Positions 1 to 8,456 of a stretch of 64,000 nt of DNA are shown here, one piece after another; within the stretch, counting starts at the first letter, position 1, and each line of letters begins with the position of its first letter. The translations under genes and the position numbers were made by a program. Source of the stretch: Paraburkholderia bannensis NBRC 103871 (GTDB taxonomy: Bacteria > Pseudomonadota > Gammaproteobacteria > Burkholderiales > Burkholderiaceae); contig NZ_BAYA01000008.1 of NCBI RefSeq assembly GCF_000685015.1, positions 42,368 through 106,367 of the forward strand, written 5' to 3'. The notes beneath the pieces are model-generated. The model did no database searches. It was given only the letters and a program-made list of their open reading frames with translations, and had not been told where the DNA came from.

Positions 1-328
1 GCGTCTCGCCCACGCCCGGCACCATGAACAGCAGTCCGACCTGCGGCGCGGCCACGACGTTACGCAGGCTGTCGACGCGATTGTTGCCGGGCCGGTCGGG
101 CAGCGCGAGCGTGCGCGAATCGAGGATCCTCACGAAACCGGGCGCGTCGCCACGCGGCGAGCAGTCGAGCCCGTCCGGGCCACCCGAGGCGAGCACCACG
201 AACGGCGACAGCTCGATAAAGCGGCGGTAATCCGCATTGATATGGTCGATTTCCTTGCGCAGCGAGCGTTCGTTCGGCGCGCCGTAGTGCGCTTCGAGTT
301 CGGCGGTCGTGTTCATCGTGTTCAGCAT
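1..328 (-). CDS. Pyridoxamine-phosphate-oxidase-like FMN-binding protein (partial, 3' end off the window)
   Basis: Only the first 109 codons are present; the gene runs off the left edge. The N-terminus contains the stretch FVVLASGGPDGLDCSPRGD followed by a region of the type VRILDSRTLALPDRPGNNRVDSLRN, which is typical of small flavin-split-barrel proteins of the PPOX class (the MSMEG_1061-like group). Such proteins bind FMN or F420 and reduce or sense small molecules; the substrate cannot be told from sequence. The ATG at 326-328 is preceded by an AGGAAG stretch; an in-frame ATG four codons later is an alternative start. It lies 54 bp downstream of the sirtuin gene on the same strand and may be co-transcribed with it. 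Confidence 0.8.
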   Translation of the reverse strand, partial: MLNTMNTTAELEAHYGAPNERSLRKEIDHINADYRRFIELSPFVVLASGGPDGLDCSPRGDAPGFVRILDSRTLALPDRPGNNRVDSLRNVVAAPQVGLLFMVPGVGET

Positions 329-382
329 GGGGCACTTCCTCGTCGATGGATCGAATCTGGAGCGATGCAAATCAACAGCGAA

Positions 383-1273
383 TCAGGCCGCGAGGCGCGC
401 GACGAGCGCTTCGAGCGTGGCCGCGCAGGGCGCCGCCACCTTGAGCGCAAGCAGCGGATCGGCGCGCGTCTTGCCGAGGTTGATGGCCGCAACCGGCTTG
501 CCGCGCTGCTGCGCCCAGGCGCAAAAGCGATAGCCCGAATACACCATCAGCGACGAGCCCACCACGAGCACCGCGTCCGCCGCATCGAGCGCCGCCGACG
601 CCGCGGCCACGCGCTCGCGCGGCACGTTCTCGCCGAAGAACACCACGGAGGGCTTGAGCATGCCGCCGCAAGCCGCGCAGGCCGGAATGTCGAAGGCATT
701 GGCGCCGTCGAAGTCGAGATGGGCGTCGCCGTCGGCGGCCGGTTCGGCGAGTGCGCCCGCCACGGCCGGGTTACGCGCGACCAGTTCCGGCTGGATCGAG
801 GCGCGCGTGTACTGCGCGCCGCAATCGAGGCAATGCACGTGGCCGATGCTGCCGTGCAGCTCGATCACGTCGCGGCTGCCCGCACGCTGATGCAGGCCGT
901 CGACGTTCTGCGTGACGAGCGCGCCGACCCGTTGCGCCGCGTCGAGCTGCGCGAGCGCGCGGTGCGCGCCGTTGGGCTGCGCAAGGCCGACGGTCGGCCA
1001 GCCGATCATGCTGCGCGCCCAGTAGCGGCGTCGCCAGCTTTCCGAACCGAGAAACTCTTGCAGCGTGATGGGCGGCGAGCGCTTCCAGGCGCCGTTGTCG
1101 TCGCGATAGCCCGGGATGCCCGAATCGGTGCTGATACCCGCGCCGGTCAGCACGAACAGGCGCGGGTGACGCTCGATGAACGCGTGAAGCGCGTCGAGCG
1201 CGGCGGTTTCCAGGGTGGCCGGTGCGGGCGAGACCACGGAATTGACGGCGATGAGCGGGGCGGGATCGGGCAT
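383..1273 (-). CDS. SIR2-family NAD-dependent protein deacylase (sirtuin)
   Basis: 296 aa. The Rossmann NAD-binding motif GAGIS is at residues 44-48, followed by GIPGYRDDNG; TQNVDGLHQRAG is at 121-132 and the catalytic His is H140 (ELHGS). The zinc knuckle is complete: C148 and C151, then C199 and C202 after an insert of about 45 residues. Sirtuins remove acetyl or longer acyl groups from lysine using NAD+, giving O-acyl-ADP-ribose and nicotinamide. The substrate protein cannot be inferred. The small Cys-rich gene lies 61 bp upstream and the FMN-binding gene 54 bp downstream, all on the minus strand. The start is the first ATG of the frame; no strong ribosome site is visible. Confidence 0.93.
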   Translation of the reverse strand: MPDPAPLIAVNSVVSPAPATLETAALDALHAFIERHPRLFVLTGAGISTDSGIPGYRDDNGAWKRSPPITLQEFLGSESWRRRYWARSMIGWPTVGLAQPNGAHRALAQLDAAQRVGALVTQNVDGLHQRAGSRDVIELHGSIGHVHCLDCGAQYTRASIQPELVARNPAVAGALAEPAADGDAHLDFDGANAFDIPACAACGGMLKPSVVFFGENVPRERVAAASAALDAADAVLVVGSSLMVYSGYRFCAWAQQRGKPVAAINLGKTRADPLLALKVAAPCAATLEALVARLAA

Positions 1274-1334
1274 GGCTCGGGACGTGACTCGACTCGGCGG
1301 GGCTTGGCGTGGCGTGGCGTGAAGTGGCGGCTTG

Positions 1335-1547
1335 CTAGCCCGTCGCTTTCGCGGATTGTTCCGCTGCCGGCTGACGTTGCGCCTCGCGCGTTTCCCACGC
1401 CGCGAGTTCGGCGCGGTAACGGCTCACTTCGTCGTTGTACAGATCGAAGACGCAAGGGTCGCAGCCGCTTTGGCAGCAGGCGTTGTCATCGGGCCGCTCG
1501 GGCGGCTGCGGACGCGGATCGTCCTCGGGACGCGGGGGCAAAGACAT
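1335..1547 (-). CDS. Small oxidoreductase-like (OXLD-type, PF09791) Cys-rich protein
   Basis: 70 aa. The core CCQSGCDPCVFDLYNDEVSRY (residues 24-44) matches the short oxidoreductase-like N-terminal domain found as a stand-alone small protein in proteobacteria and fused to larger proteins in eukaryotes. The four cysteines (C24, C25, C29, C32) could bind metal or be redox active; the function is unknown. Both ends are low complexity and rich in Pro, Glu and Ala. The gene is first in a minus-strand group followed by the sirtuin. Confidence 0.8.
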   Translation of the reverse strand: MSLPPRPEDDPRPQPPERPDDNACCQSGCDPCVFDLYNDEVSRYRAELAAWETREAQRQPAAEQSAKATG

Positions 1548-1645
1548 GAAGGGACAGGCTTTTTAAGCAGAACGCCTTCCAGTATACGGGAGGGCGTCGA
1601 GGTGCGTTGAGGGCGCTGCAGGGGGCCATGTCTGGCGCCTGGTGA

Positions 1646-2182
1646 CTAGTCGTCGCTCAAGCGCGCATACAACTGAAAATTTCCGGGTATGCCGCGGATC
1701 ATGCGATAGGAGCGAAGCAACCCCTCGTGCCGATACCGGCACTTCTGCAGCACGCGCGCCGAGCCTGAGTTCGTCTCAAGCACTGTCGCCTGCACTCGAA
1801 TAAATCCAAATGCCGAAAACGACCATTCAGTCACCGCCGAGCATACGGCGCTCGCAATGCCCCTGCCCCAATAGTCAGGCGCAAGGTCATACGCGATTTC
1901 AGCGGTACGGTTGACGTCGGAGACGGTATGAAACCCTATCGTGCCAATCAGGTCGCCAGCAATGTCGTTGACGATCGCCAACCGCCTGATTGAGGACGGC
2001 AACTCAGAGTCAAACCCATCAAACATCGGCAGAAGGTCATTTTCCGATTGCAGGTTCCAGCTAGTGTGCCGGACAACGTCAGGCTTGCGCAGATAGGCAT
2101 ACCACGAAGGCAAATCATGGCGTTCGAGCTGACGTAGCGAGAGGCCTGGATAGCCTGACTGAGGCGCGTTGTGAATTTTCAT
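1646..2182 (-). CDS. GNAT-family N-acetyltransferase (RimJ/RimL type)
   Basis: 178 aa from the ATG at 2180-2182, preceded by GAGGAAAC at good spacing; an upstream in-frame ATG has no such signal. The protein has the acetyl-CoA fold marks of the Acetyltransf_3 group: LRQLERHDLP near the start, IGTIGFHTV in the middle, then DYWGRGIASAVCSAVTEWSF (the Q/RxxGxG/A-like CoA loop) and a C-terminal ETNSGSARVLQKCRYRHEGLLR, a common ending for RimJ/RimL-like enzymes. It probably acetylates an amine or a protein N-terminus; the substrate is unknown. It stands alone, tail to tail with nothing obvious. Confidence 0.88.
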   Translation of the reverse strand: MKIHNAPQSGYPGLSLRQLERHDLPSWYAYLRKPDVVRHTSWNLQSENDLLPMFDGFDSELPSSIRRLAIVNDIAGDLIGTIGFHTVSDVNRTAEIAYDLAPDYWGRGIASAVCSAVTEWSFSAFGFIRVQATVLETNSGSARVLQKCRYRHEGLLRSYRMIRGIPGNFQLYARLSDD

Positions 2183-2289
2183 CGTTGTTTCCTCGGTAGG
2201 GAGAGTGCGCGTAAAGCCCGCAACCATGGCGGTGAAAGAGGCATGGCCAGGCTCGGCGAAAACTTACCCCTGCAACTTCAACGTCAACC

Positions 2290-3174
2290 TCAACTCAACC
2301 CCAGCCCCGCCCGCAACACCTCTACAAACGCCCTGCCCGCCTGCGAATCCATGCCTCCGTCGCGCCACACCGCGAACACGCCGACCGTCAGTTCCGGCGC
2401 GACGCGCCGGATCGCCACCGGTTCGCCCGCGCTGCGCGCCGTGATCTCGTCGAGCAGCACACGCCCCACACCGCGCGCCGCGAGCGAGCGCGCCACGTAC
2501 CAGGTCTGCGCCTCGACGGCGGCAAGCTGCCCGTCCACGCCCTGCGTTTCGAGCCAATGCCCGATAGCCTCGCCCAGCGGATCGACATTGCCAATGCTGA
2601 TCCATTCGCCCGCGACGCACTCCTCAAGCGCGAGCGGCGCGTCTTCGGGCGACGGGTCGTCGGGCGGCGCGACACACACCACGGCGGTGCGCCCGAGCTC
2701 GAACGCCTCGATGCCTGGCCGCGCGGGCGGGTTCAGCGCAACGCCCACGTCGAGTTCGCGCGTAAGCAGGGCGTTGAGCAGTTCATCGGTATGGCGGGTC
2801 TGGATCTTGAGCGAGACGTCCGGATAGCTCGCGCGGAACGCTTCGACGGCCTGTGGAATCAGGCTCATCCCGAGGCTGGGCAGGCAGCCGATCCGCAGCA
2901 ATCCTTGCGGACGCAACGAAAGATTGCGGGCGAGATCGCGAATGCTGTCGAGATTCGACTGCAGCTTCTGCGTTTCGGCGAACAGCAGTTCGGCTTCGCG
3001 CGTGGGCTGCAGGCGGCCGTGAGCACGCGCGAACAGCTTGAGGCCCGCGCTGCGCTCGGCATGCGCGAGCACTTTGCTCACGGCGGGCTGCGAGACGCAC
3101 AGCAACTCGGCGGCCTTGGAAAGCGAGCCGGTGCGCATGATCGCGTGGAAGACTTCGATATGACGTAGACGCAT
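2290..3174 (-). CDS. LysR-family transcriptional regulator
   Basis: 294 aa. The N-terminal winged helix-turn-helix is RLRHIEVFHAIMRTGSLSKAAELLCVSQPAVSKVLAHAE (residues 2-40), followed by the linker helix and a periplasmic-binding-protein-like effector domain from about residue 92 to the end. Family members usually activate a divergent target and repress themselves in response to a small molecule. Both neighbours here (GNAT and DUF2252) are on the same strand, so the target is not obvious from position. The start ATG at 3172-3174 gives the usual LysR N-terminus. Confidence 0.92.
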   Translation of the reverse strand: MRLRHIEVFHAIMRTGSLSKAAELLCVSQPAVSKVLAHAERSAGLKLFARAHGRLQPTREAELLFAETQKLQSNLDSIRDLARNLSLRPQGLLRIGCLPSLGMSLIPQAVEAFRASYPDVSLKIQTRHTDELLNALLTRELDVGVALNPPARPGIEAFELGRTAVVCVAPPDDPSPEDAPLALEECVAGEWISIGNVDPLGEAIGHWLETQGVDGQLAAVEAQTWYVARSLAARGVGRVLLDEITARSAGEPVAIRRVAPELTVGVFAVWRDGGMDSQAGRAFVEVLRAGLGLS

Positions 3175-3275
3175 GGTGCGCGAGCCGTATGCAGGCCAGC
3201 CTCAGGCATGGCCCGCATACCGCGGAACAAAAGCGCAAGGATAGCGCGTCCGGGCCCGTCGACGGTCGCGCTCAT

Positions 3276-3333
3276 CGGCAAAAACAACGGCAAAAACACG
3301 GGCAAAAAGCACCGGCAAAAGCCCGCAAAAAAA
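3276..3333 (-). repeat. Imperfect 12-nt tandem repeat just after the DUF2252 stop codon
   Basis: Read on the minus strand, four to five imperfect copies of a unit close to TTTTTGCCGNTG follow the stop codon of the DUF2252 gene (stop at 3334-3336). The unit is a T-run followed by GCC/GCG and is noncoding here. The T-runs could help transcription stop, but no strong stem precedes them. Confidence 0.7.
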
Positions 3334-4743
3334 TCACACGCGGAAATCGGCCGCCATGTCCTCGTCGCTGCGCGCGGAAATCTCGCCGCTGCGCGCCGCT
3401 TTCACGAATGCGTCGTAGTCGCGCTCCACCTGATCCGCGTAGGCCGCGCCGTAACCCACGAGCGCTTCGGCAAACTGATCGCTGCGGCCGATATACGCGG
3501 CAATTTCAATCGCCGAGTTACCCGACTTCGCGTGCGCACGCGCCATCGCCCAGCCGCACATGCGCGCATAACCGGCGAGCAGCGTGCTGTCGAGCAGATC
3601 GAGTTCGACCGAAAGCTTCATGTCGCGCAACTGCCGAAAATAAAAGTGCCGCCCCGACGGCCCGGTCGACCAGCCTAGGAACAGGTCGCTCGCGGCCTGC
3701 AACAGGCGCTGCCCATGCACGACGCGCGCGCCTTCGTGCTTGAACGCGGGAGACTTGAAATACTGCGAAATCACCGAACGGCGCGCCTCCTTGATTTGCA
3801 GGAACAGCGGCTTGTCATAGTGATCGACGAGCATCATCACGAGGCAGCGCGTGCCCACGCTGCCCACGCCCACCACCTTGAATACGAGATCCTGGATCTC
3901 GAAGTGCTCCAGCAACTCGCGGCGCTCGGGCGCGAGCGTCTTCAGGTAGGCATCGTATGTGGGCGTGATGAGCGAGCGCCAGTCGCCGAGCGTCAGCCAG
4001 TTGTCTTCGGATTCGTAGAGCGAGTTCGGGCCGTGTACGTGAAAGAGCGCGGGCGGCGCATCGCGGATCGTCCAGTGCGCGCCGTCACGATATGCCAGCT
4101 TCTCCAGCATGCTTTCGTGCGTGCGGCCCGCGGCCTTCTCCATGCCCCGGCGGATCATGCGGCGGCCTTCCGGCGTGAGCGCGCCTTCGGCCATGCGGTC
4201 GAAGGTGATCTTGTCGTACCAGAGTTCGAGCGCGCCGAATTCCGAGTACTGGCGCATGCGGTCGCGATAGGTGTTCACGACCGTCATCACCAGGTCCTCC
4301 GCCACGCCGCGCGAATAGCGCATGTGCCGCGCGGCGACGACGAAGCTCGCGACCAGCCGCTTGAGATCCCATTCCCAGGGGCCGGGCGCGACCTCGTCGA
4401 AATCGTTGAGATCGAAGACCAGCTGGCGCTCGGGCGTCGCGAAGCCGCCGAAATTCAGCAGATGGCCGTCGCCGCAAATCTGCATCGCCATGCCGGTGTT
4501 GGGCACCTGGGCGAGGTCGTGCGCCTGGAGCACGGCGCTGCCGCGAAAGAACGTGAACGGCGAAACGATCATGCGCCCGTAACGCAGCGGCACGAGATTG
4601 GGCACGCGGCCTTCACTGCTTTCCTTGAGTAGCGCGAGCGGGTCGCGCTTGAGATCGCCCACCATGCGGTGGCTCGAACGCTTCGCCTTTTCGCGCGCGG
4701 CGCGTCCGGCCGCTTCGCGTTCCGCAACGGTCCTTCCATTCAT
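3334..4743 (-). CDS. DUF2252-family protein
   Basis: 469 aa from the ATG at 4741-4743, which has GGGAG upstream; more upstream in-frame ATGs would add a non-homologous leader. Recognisable parts are RMVGDLKRDPLALLKESSEGRVPNLVPLRYGRM, then FFRGSA and the HDLAQVPNTGMAMQICGDGHLLNFGGFATPERQLVFDLNDFDEVAPGPW region. The GDGHLxNFG and DLNDFDE motifs recall the catalytic and metal loops of aminoglycoside-phosphotransferase-like kinases, so an atypical kinase fold is possible, but no activity is established for the family. It is transcribed away from gltS; the divergent promoters lie in 4744-5011. Confidence 0.85.
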   Translation of the reverse strand: MNGRTVAEREAAGRAAREKAKRSSHRMVGDLKRDPLALLKESSEGRVPNLVPLRYGRMIVSPFTFFRGSAVLQAHDLAQVPNTGMAMQICGDGHLLNFGGFATPERQLVFDLNDFDEVAPGPWEWDLKRLVASFVVAARHMRYSRGVAEDLVMTVVNTYRDRMRQYSEFGALELWYDKITFDRMAEGALTPEGRRMIRRGMEKAAGRTHESMLEKLAYRDGAHWTIRDAPPALFHVHGPNSLYESEDNWLTLGDWRSLITPTYDAYLKTLAPERRELLEHFEIQDLVFKVVGVGSVGTRCLVMMLVDHYDKPLFLQIKEARRSVISQYFKSPAFKHEGARVVHGQRLLQAASDLFLGWSTGPSGRHFYFRQLRDMKLSVELDLLDSTLLAGYARMCGWAMARAHAKSGNSAIEIAAYIGRSDQFAEALVGYGAAYADQVERDYDAFVKAARSGEISARSDEDMAADFRV

Positions 4744-5011
4744 GAACTGCTCCCGTTCTTGAGGATGTTCGTGGATGCCGTGATTCGTCCCGCATCGGCG
4801 CGCCTGCTCGTCTTCCCGTCTGCTCGTCTGACAGAACAAGGCGCCTGCGTATTTAAGCGTGTGGCCCTCTTTCGCGCAAGCGCCCATTGTGCGCGCAACG
4901 CCCGCCACGCTCGTGTACCGTGCGCACTGGACGTCGCGCGCGGGGACGGCGTCAGCGGGCTGTCCCGGACGCGTGAGCCGGGTTCGACCTTCGCCGCATC
5001 GCGAGGCCTCA

Positions 5012-6223
5012 ATGAATGTCGACGTTTATGGAACGCTCGTCGCTGCGTCGCTCGTGCTGCTGCTCGGCAACCGGCTCGTGGCCGCGCTGCCGCTGCTGCG
5101 CCGCTGGACGATTCCAGAGCCCGTGGCGGGCGGCCTCGTGGCCGCGCTCGTGCTGTTCGGCCTGCATGCGTTCGCTAACATCGACGTAAGCTTCGACGCT
5201 TCGCTGCAGACGCCGCTGATGCTCGCGTTCTTCGCGACCATCGGACTCAATGCGAATCTCGCGAGCCTCAAGGCAGGCGGCCCGATGCTCGCGCGCTTTC
5301 TGGTCGTGGTCATCGGCCTGCTGGTGCTGCAGAACGTGGTCGGCATCGGGCTCGCCTATGCGCTGGGCGTCGATCCGCTGTTCGGCTTGCTGGGCGGCTC
5401 GGTCTCGCTGTCCGGCGGGCATGGCACCGGCGCAGCGTGGGGCAAGGTCTTCACCGAGCATCACGGCTTGCAGTCCGCGACCGAAGCCGCCATCGCCTGC
5501 GCGACCTTCGGGCTCGTGATGGGCGGCATCCTCGGCGGCCCGGTCGCGCAACGTCTGCTCAAGCGGCTTGGGCGCGGCGCAGACGCGATCGAAGGCCAGC
5601 AGGCGAAGGGCAGCGCCGATGCCCAGGCGTTCGAGGAGCCCAAAGCCGAGCAGCCCACCACCGCCGCCGCCTTCATCGGAACGCTCACGCTGATCGCCAT
5701 CAGTCTCGCGGCCGGCAACGTCATTGCGCGCTGGCTCGTGGGCACGCCCGCGGAGCTGCCGGCGTTCGTTTGCGTGCTGTTCGTGGCGGTGCTGCTCGCC
5801 AACGGGCTCGCGCTCGCGGGCCGCCCGGTCACCGCCCATGCCGTGGCGCTGATCGGCAACGTGAGCCTGGCGCTGTTCCTCGCGATGGCGCTCATGACGC
5901 TGCGGCTCTGGGATCTGGCCGCGCTCGCGTTGCCGGTATTCTCGATCCTCGTCGCGCAGACGGTGCTGATGGTGCTCTACGCCCTCTTCGTCACGTTCCG
6001 CGTGATGGGCGCGAACTACGACGCCGTCGTGCTCGCAGCGGGCCATTGCGGCTTTGGGCTGGGTGCGACGCCCACCGCCATCGCCAACATGCAGGCCGTG
6101 ACTGCGCGCTTCGGTCACTCGCATCTCGCGTTTCTGGTTGTGCCGATGGTCGCCGCATTCTTTATCGATATCGCCAACGCCATCGTCATCAAGCTGTTTC
6201 TCGCCTTGCCGATCTTTCAGTAA
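5012..6223 (+). CDS. gltS: Sodium/glutamate symporter GltS
   Basis: 403 aa, close to the usual length of about 400. The protein is almost entirely hydrophobic helices in two inverted halves. Characteristic segments are TIPEPVAGGLVAALVLF near the N-terminus, FFATIGLNANL, and the glycine-rich GGSVSLSGGHGTGAAWGKVF loop; the matching loop in the second half is AGHCGFGLGATPTAIANMQAV. GltS imports L-glutamate with Na+ across the inner membrane. The ATG at 5012 gives the standard N-terminus (MNVDVYGTLVAA), after a weak CGAGG site. The linker between the halves (about residues 190-220) is rich in Ala and Glu, as in other beta-proteobacterial versions. Confidence 0.94.
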   Translation: MNVDVYGTLVAASLVLLLGNRLVAALPLLRRWTIPEPVAGGLVAALVLFGLHAFANIDVSFDASLQTPLMLAFFATIGLNANLASLKAGGPMLARFLVVVIGLLVLQNVVGIGLAYALGVDPLFGLLGGSVSLSGGHGTGAAWGKVFTEHHGLQSATEAAIACATFGLVMGGILGGPVAQRLLKRLGRGADAIEGQQAKGSADAQAFEEPKAEQPTTAAAFIGTLTLIAISLAAGNVIARWLVGTPAELPAFVCVLFVAVLLANGLALAGRPVTAHAVALIGNVSLALFLAMALMTLRLWDLAALALPVFSILVAQTVLMVLYALFVTFRVMGANYDAVVLAAGHCGFGLGATPTAIANMQAVTARFGHSHLAFLVVPMVAAFFIDIANAIVIKLFLALPIFQ

Positions 6224-6423
6224 ATCAGCGTGTAGAACAGCGCCGATTCCATAAGTCATCCTTGATGCTTCGACGGAGAAACTTTAACTGTCGTTAATCG
6301 ATGGCTGCCCCTATGCTCGAATCATCGTCCGTTTTCATCGTCCGCTTCGGTCGTCTGTCTGCCAGACGCATGAGCGGCAAGCGAACAACGGACACGCGGC
6401 TTTCAACGTCATTGGGGAATCAC

Positions 6424-7401
6424 ATGAAGATCTGCATTTTCGGCGCCGGTGCGATCGGCGCGATGATGGGCGTGCAGCTCGCGCGCGCGGGCGCGGACGT
6501 GAGCTTCGTTGCGCGCGGCCCGCATCTGGCCGCGATGCGCGAAAACGGCGCGCGGCTCTTGATGGACGGCGAGGAATACGTCGCAAAGGTTCGTTGCACG
6601 AACGATCCGCGCGAACTGGGCGTGCAGGATGTCGTGATCGTCACGCTCAAGGCACATTCGGTGGCTGGCGTGATCGATTCGATGCAGCCGCTCATCGGCA
6701 AGCATACGGCCATCGTCACGGGCACCAACGGCATTCCCTACTGGTACTTCCATCGGCACGGCGGCAAGTTCGAAGGCACGCGCCTGGACAGCATCGATCC
6801 CGACGGCGCGCAATGGACGCGCCTGGGCCCCGAGCGCGCGATTGGCTGCGTGCTCTACCCCGCCGCCGAAATCGAGGCGCCGGGCGTGATCCGTCATGTG
6901 TACGGCAAGAAGTTTCCCATCGGCGAGCCGTCGGGCGAACGCACGTCACGCATCGTGCAGTTGCACGAAGCGATGACCGCCGCCGGTTTCGACGCGCCAA
7001 TCCGCGACAATATCCGCGATGAAATCTGGCTCAAGCTGTGGGGCAACCTCTGCTTCAATCCGATCAGCGCGCTCACGCACGCAACGCTCGACGTCATCAC
7101 GCAGGATCCCGCGACGCGCGCCGTCGCGCGCACGATGATGCTGGAAGCGCAGCGTATTGCCGAGCATTTCGGCGTGCATTTTCGGGTGGATGTCGAGCGG
7201 CGTATCGACGGCGCGGGCGCAGTGGGCGCGCACAAGACCTCGATGCTGGTCGACCTGGAGCAGCGCAGGCCCATGGAAATCGATCCGCTGCTGACCGTCG
7301 TGCAGGAGATGGGCATGCTGGTGGGCGAAGCGACGCCTGCCATCGACACGGTGCTCGCCCTCGTCAAGCAGCGCGAGCAGATGATGAAGCTTGCGGCTTG
7401 A
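6424..7401 (+). CDS. 2-dehydropantoate 2-reductase family oxidoreductase (PanE/ApbA-like)
   Basis: 325 aa. The N-terminal Rossmann motif is GAGAIGAMMG (residues 7-16) and the C-terminal helical domain contains the family Lys in DEIWLKLWGNLCFNPISALT. PanE reduces ketopantoate to pantoate with NADPH in pantothenate synthesis, but many Burkholderiaceae carry several paralogues that act on other 2-keto compounds. With no pantothenate genes nearby I leave the substrate open. The ATG at 6424 follows TTGGGGAAT; the upstream in-frame extension is not conserved-looking. A clear intrinsic terminator follows 20 bp after the stop. Confidence 0.9.
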   Translation: MKICIFGAGAIGAMMGVQLARAGADVSFVARGPHLAAMRENGARLLMDGEEYVAKVRCTNDPRELGVQDVVIVTLKAHSVAGVIDSMQPLIGKHTAIVTGTNGIPYWYFHRHGGKFEGTRLDSIDPDGAQWTRLGPERAIGCVLYPAAEIEAPGVIRHVYGKKFPIGEPSGERTSRIVQLHEAMTAAGFDAPIRDNIRDEIWLKLWGNLCFNPISALTHATLDVITQDPATRAVARTMMLEAQRIAEHFGVHFRVDVERRIDGAGAVGAHKTSMLVDLEQRRPMEIDPLLTVVQEMGMLVGEATPAIDTVLALVKQREQMMKLAA

Positions 7402-7420
7402 ACGGCAGCGACTGGAAACA

Positions 7421-7448
7421 AAAAGCCGCGCGCAAGCGCGGCTTTTTT
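7421..7448 (+). terminator. Intrinsic terminator after the ketopantoate-reductase-like gene
   Basis: A GC-rich stem (AAAGCCGCGC / GCGCGGCTTT) closes a GCAA loop and is followed by a run of six T on the plus strand. On the minus strand it also ends in T-rich sequence, so it may serve the convergent LysR gene (stop at 7470) as well. Confidence 0.9.
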
Positions 7449-7469
7449 CATTACGTCTTTTTCATCACG

Positions 7470-8441
7470 TCATTGCGCGATTGAATCGACGAGTTGCGGT
7501 TCTGGTGTATCGCCATGATCGACGCGCCCCGCTGCGATGAACTGCGCCCACGCGGCCTGCGCACACGGGCGCAAGGAGCGATGACGTCTGCGCACGAGCA
7601 GCGTGCTGACCTTCACGACCGGATGCAGCACATGCGCGACGAGCGCCCCGGCGGGCGCCGCCCAGTGGTTGGCATCGTCATCGGCGCAGACCGGCAGGAT
7701 GCCGATGCCCATGCCGAACTGCGCCATGCGCGCGACGCCTGCCGCGTGGGCGAGTTCCTGCACATGGAGTTCCGGCGCGCGCACGCCATCGAGCGCATGC
7801 ATGACAGCGTTACGGCAACCCGAATCGCGATTGAGCGTCACAAGCGGCTGATCGGCGAGTGAGCGCCAATGCAGCGCACCACCTGACGCGAGAGGATGTT
7901 GCGCGGGCAACAATGCGCACAACGGCGTGGCCGCAATCGGCTGCACGTCGAACTGGCCGCTCGCGAGACGCACTGAAGGGATCGCTTCGGCAATCACGCC
8001 GAAGTCCGCCTCGCCCTGTTCCACGGCCTGCAAGACGGCTTCTTGCGGCCAGTCCTGCAAATGCAGCGTGACGGCGGGCAAGGCGGCGGCGCAGTGGGCA
8101 ATCGCATGAGGCACCCAGCCCGACGACAAGGCAGGATTGCTCGCTACCGTCACCACGCCGCGATGCGCCTGATGCGCGTCGCGGCCTTCGCTCAAGGCCA
8201 TGTCGATTTCGTCGAGCAGGTGCGCAATGCGCCGCTCGAAGCCGCTGCCCGCCAGCGTGAGTTCGACCTGGCGGGTGGTGCGATCGAAAAGCTTCAGGTC
8301 GACGGCTTCTTCCAGTTCGCGCACGCATCGGCTCACGGCGGACTGCGTCAGACCAAATTCGCGCGCCGCGCGCGTAAAGCTGCGCGAGCGCGCGACGGCG
8401 ACGAATACCTTGAGTTGCTGAAGCGAAACGTTCATCGACAT
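7470..8441 (-). CDS. LysR-family transcriptional regulator, downstream of the OFA transporter
   Basis: 323 aa. The helix-turn-helix is SLQQLKVFVAVARSRSFTRAAREFGLTQSAVSRCVRELE (about residues 6-44) with an effector domain from about 95. It starts 15 bp after the stop of the oxalate/formate-type transporter gene on the same strand, so the two are probably one transcript and the regulator may sense the transported substrate. A second ATG two codons in (8433-8435) is an equally good start. The C-terminus ends in a short hydrophilic tail. Confidence 0.92.
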   Translation of the reverse strand: MSMNVSLQQLKVFVAVARSRSFTRAAREFGLTQSAVSRCVRELEEAVDLKLFDRTTRQVELTLAGSGFERRIAHLLDEIDMALSEGRDAHQAHRGVVTVASNPALSSGWVPHAIAHCAAALPAVTLHLQDWPQEAVLQAVEQGEADFGVIAEAIPSVRLASGQFDVQPIAATPLCALLPAQHPLASGGALHWRSLADQPLVTLNRDSGCRNAVMHALDGVRAPELHVQELAHAAGVARMAQFGMGIGILPVCADDDANHWAAPAGALVAHVLHPVVKVSTLLVRRRHRSLRPCAQAAWAQFIAAGRVDHGDTPEPQLVDSIAQ

Positions 8442-8456
8442 CGGCGGATCAGTGCG

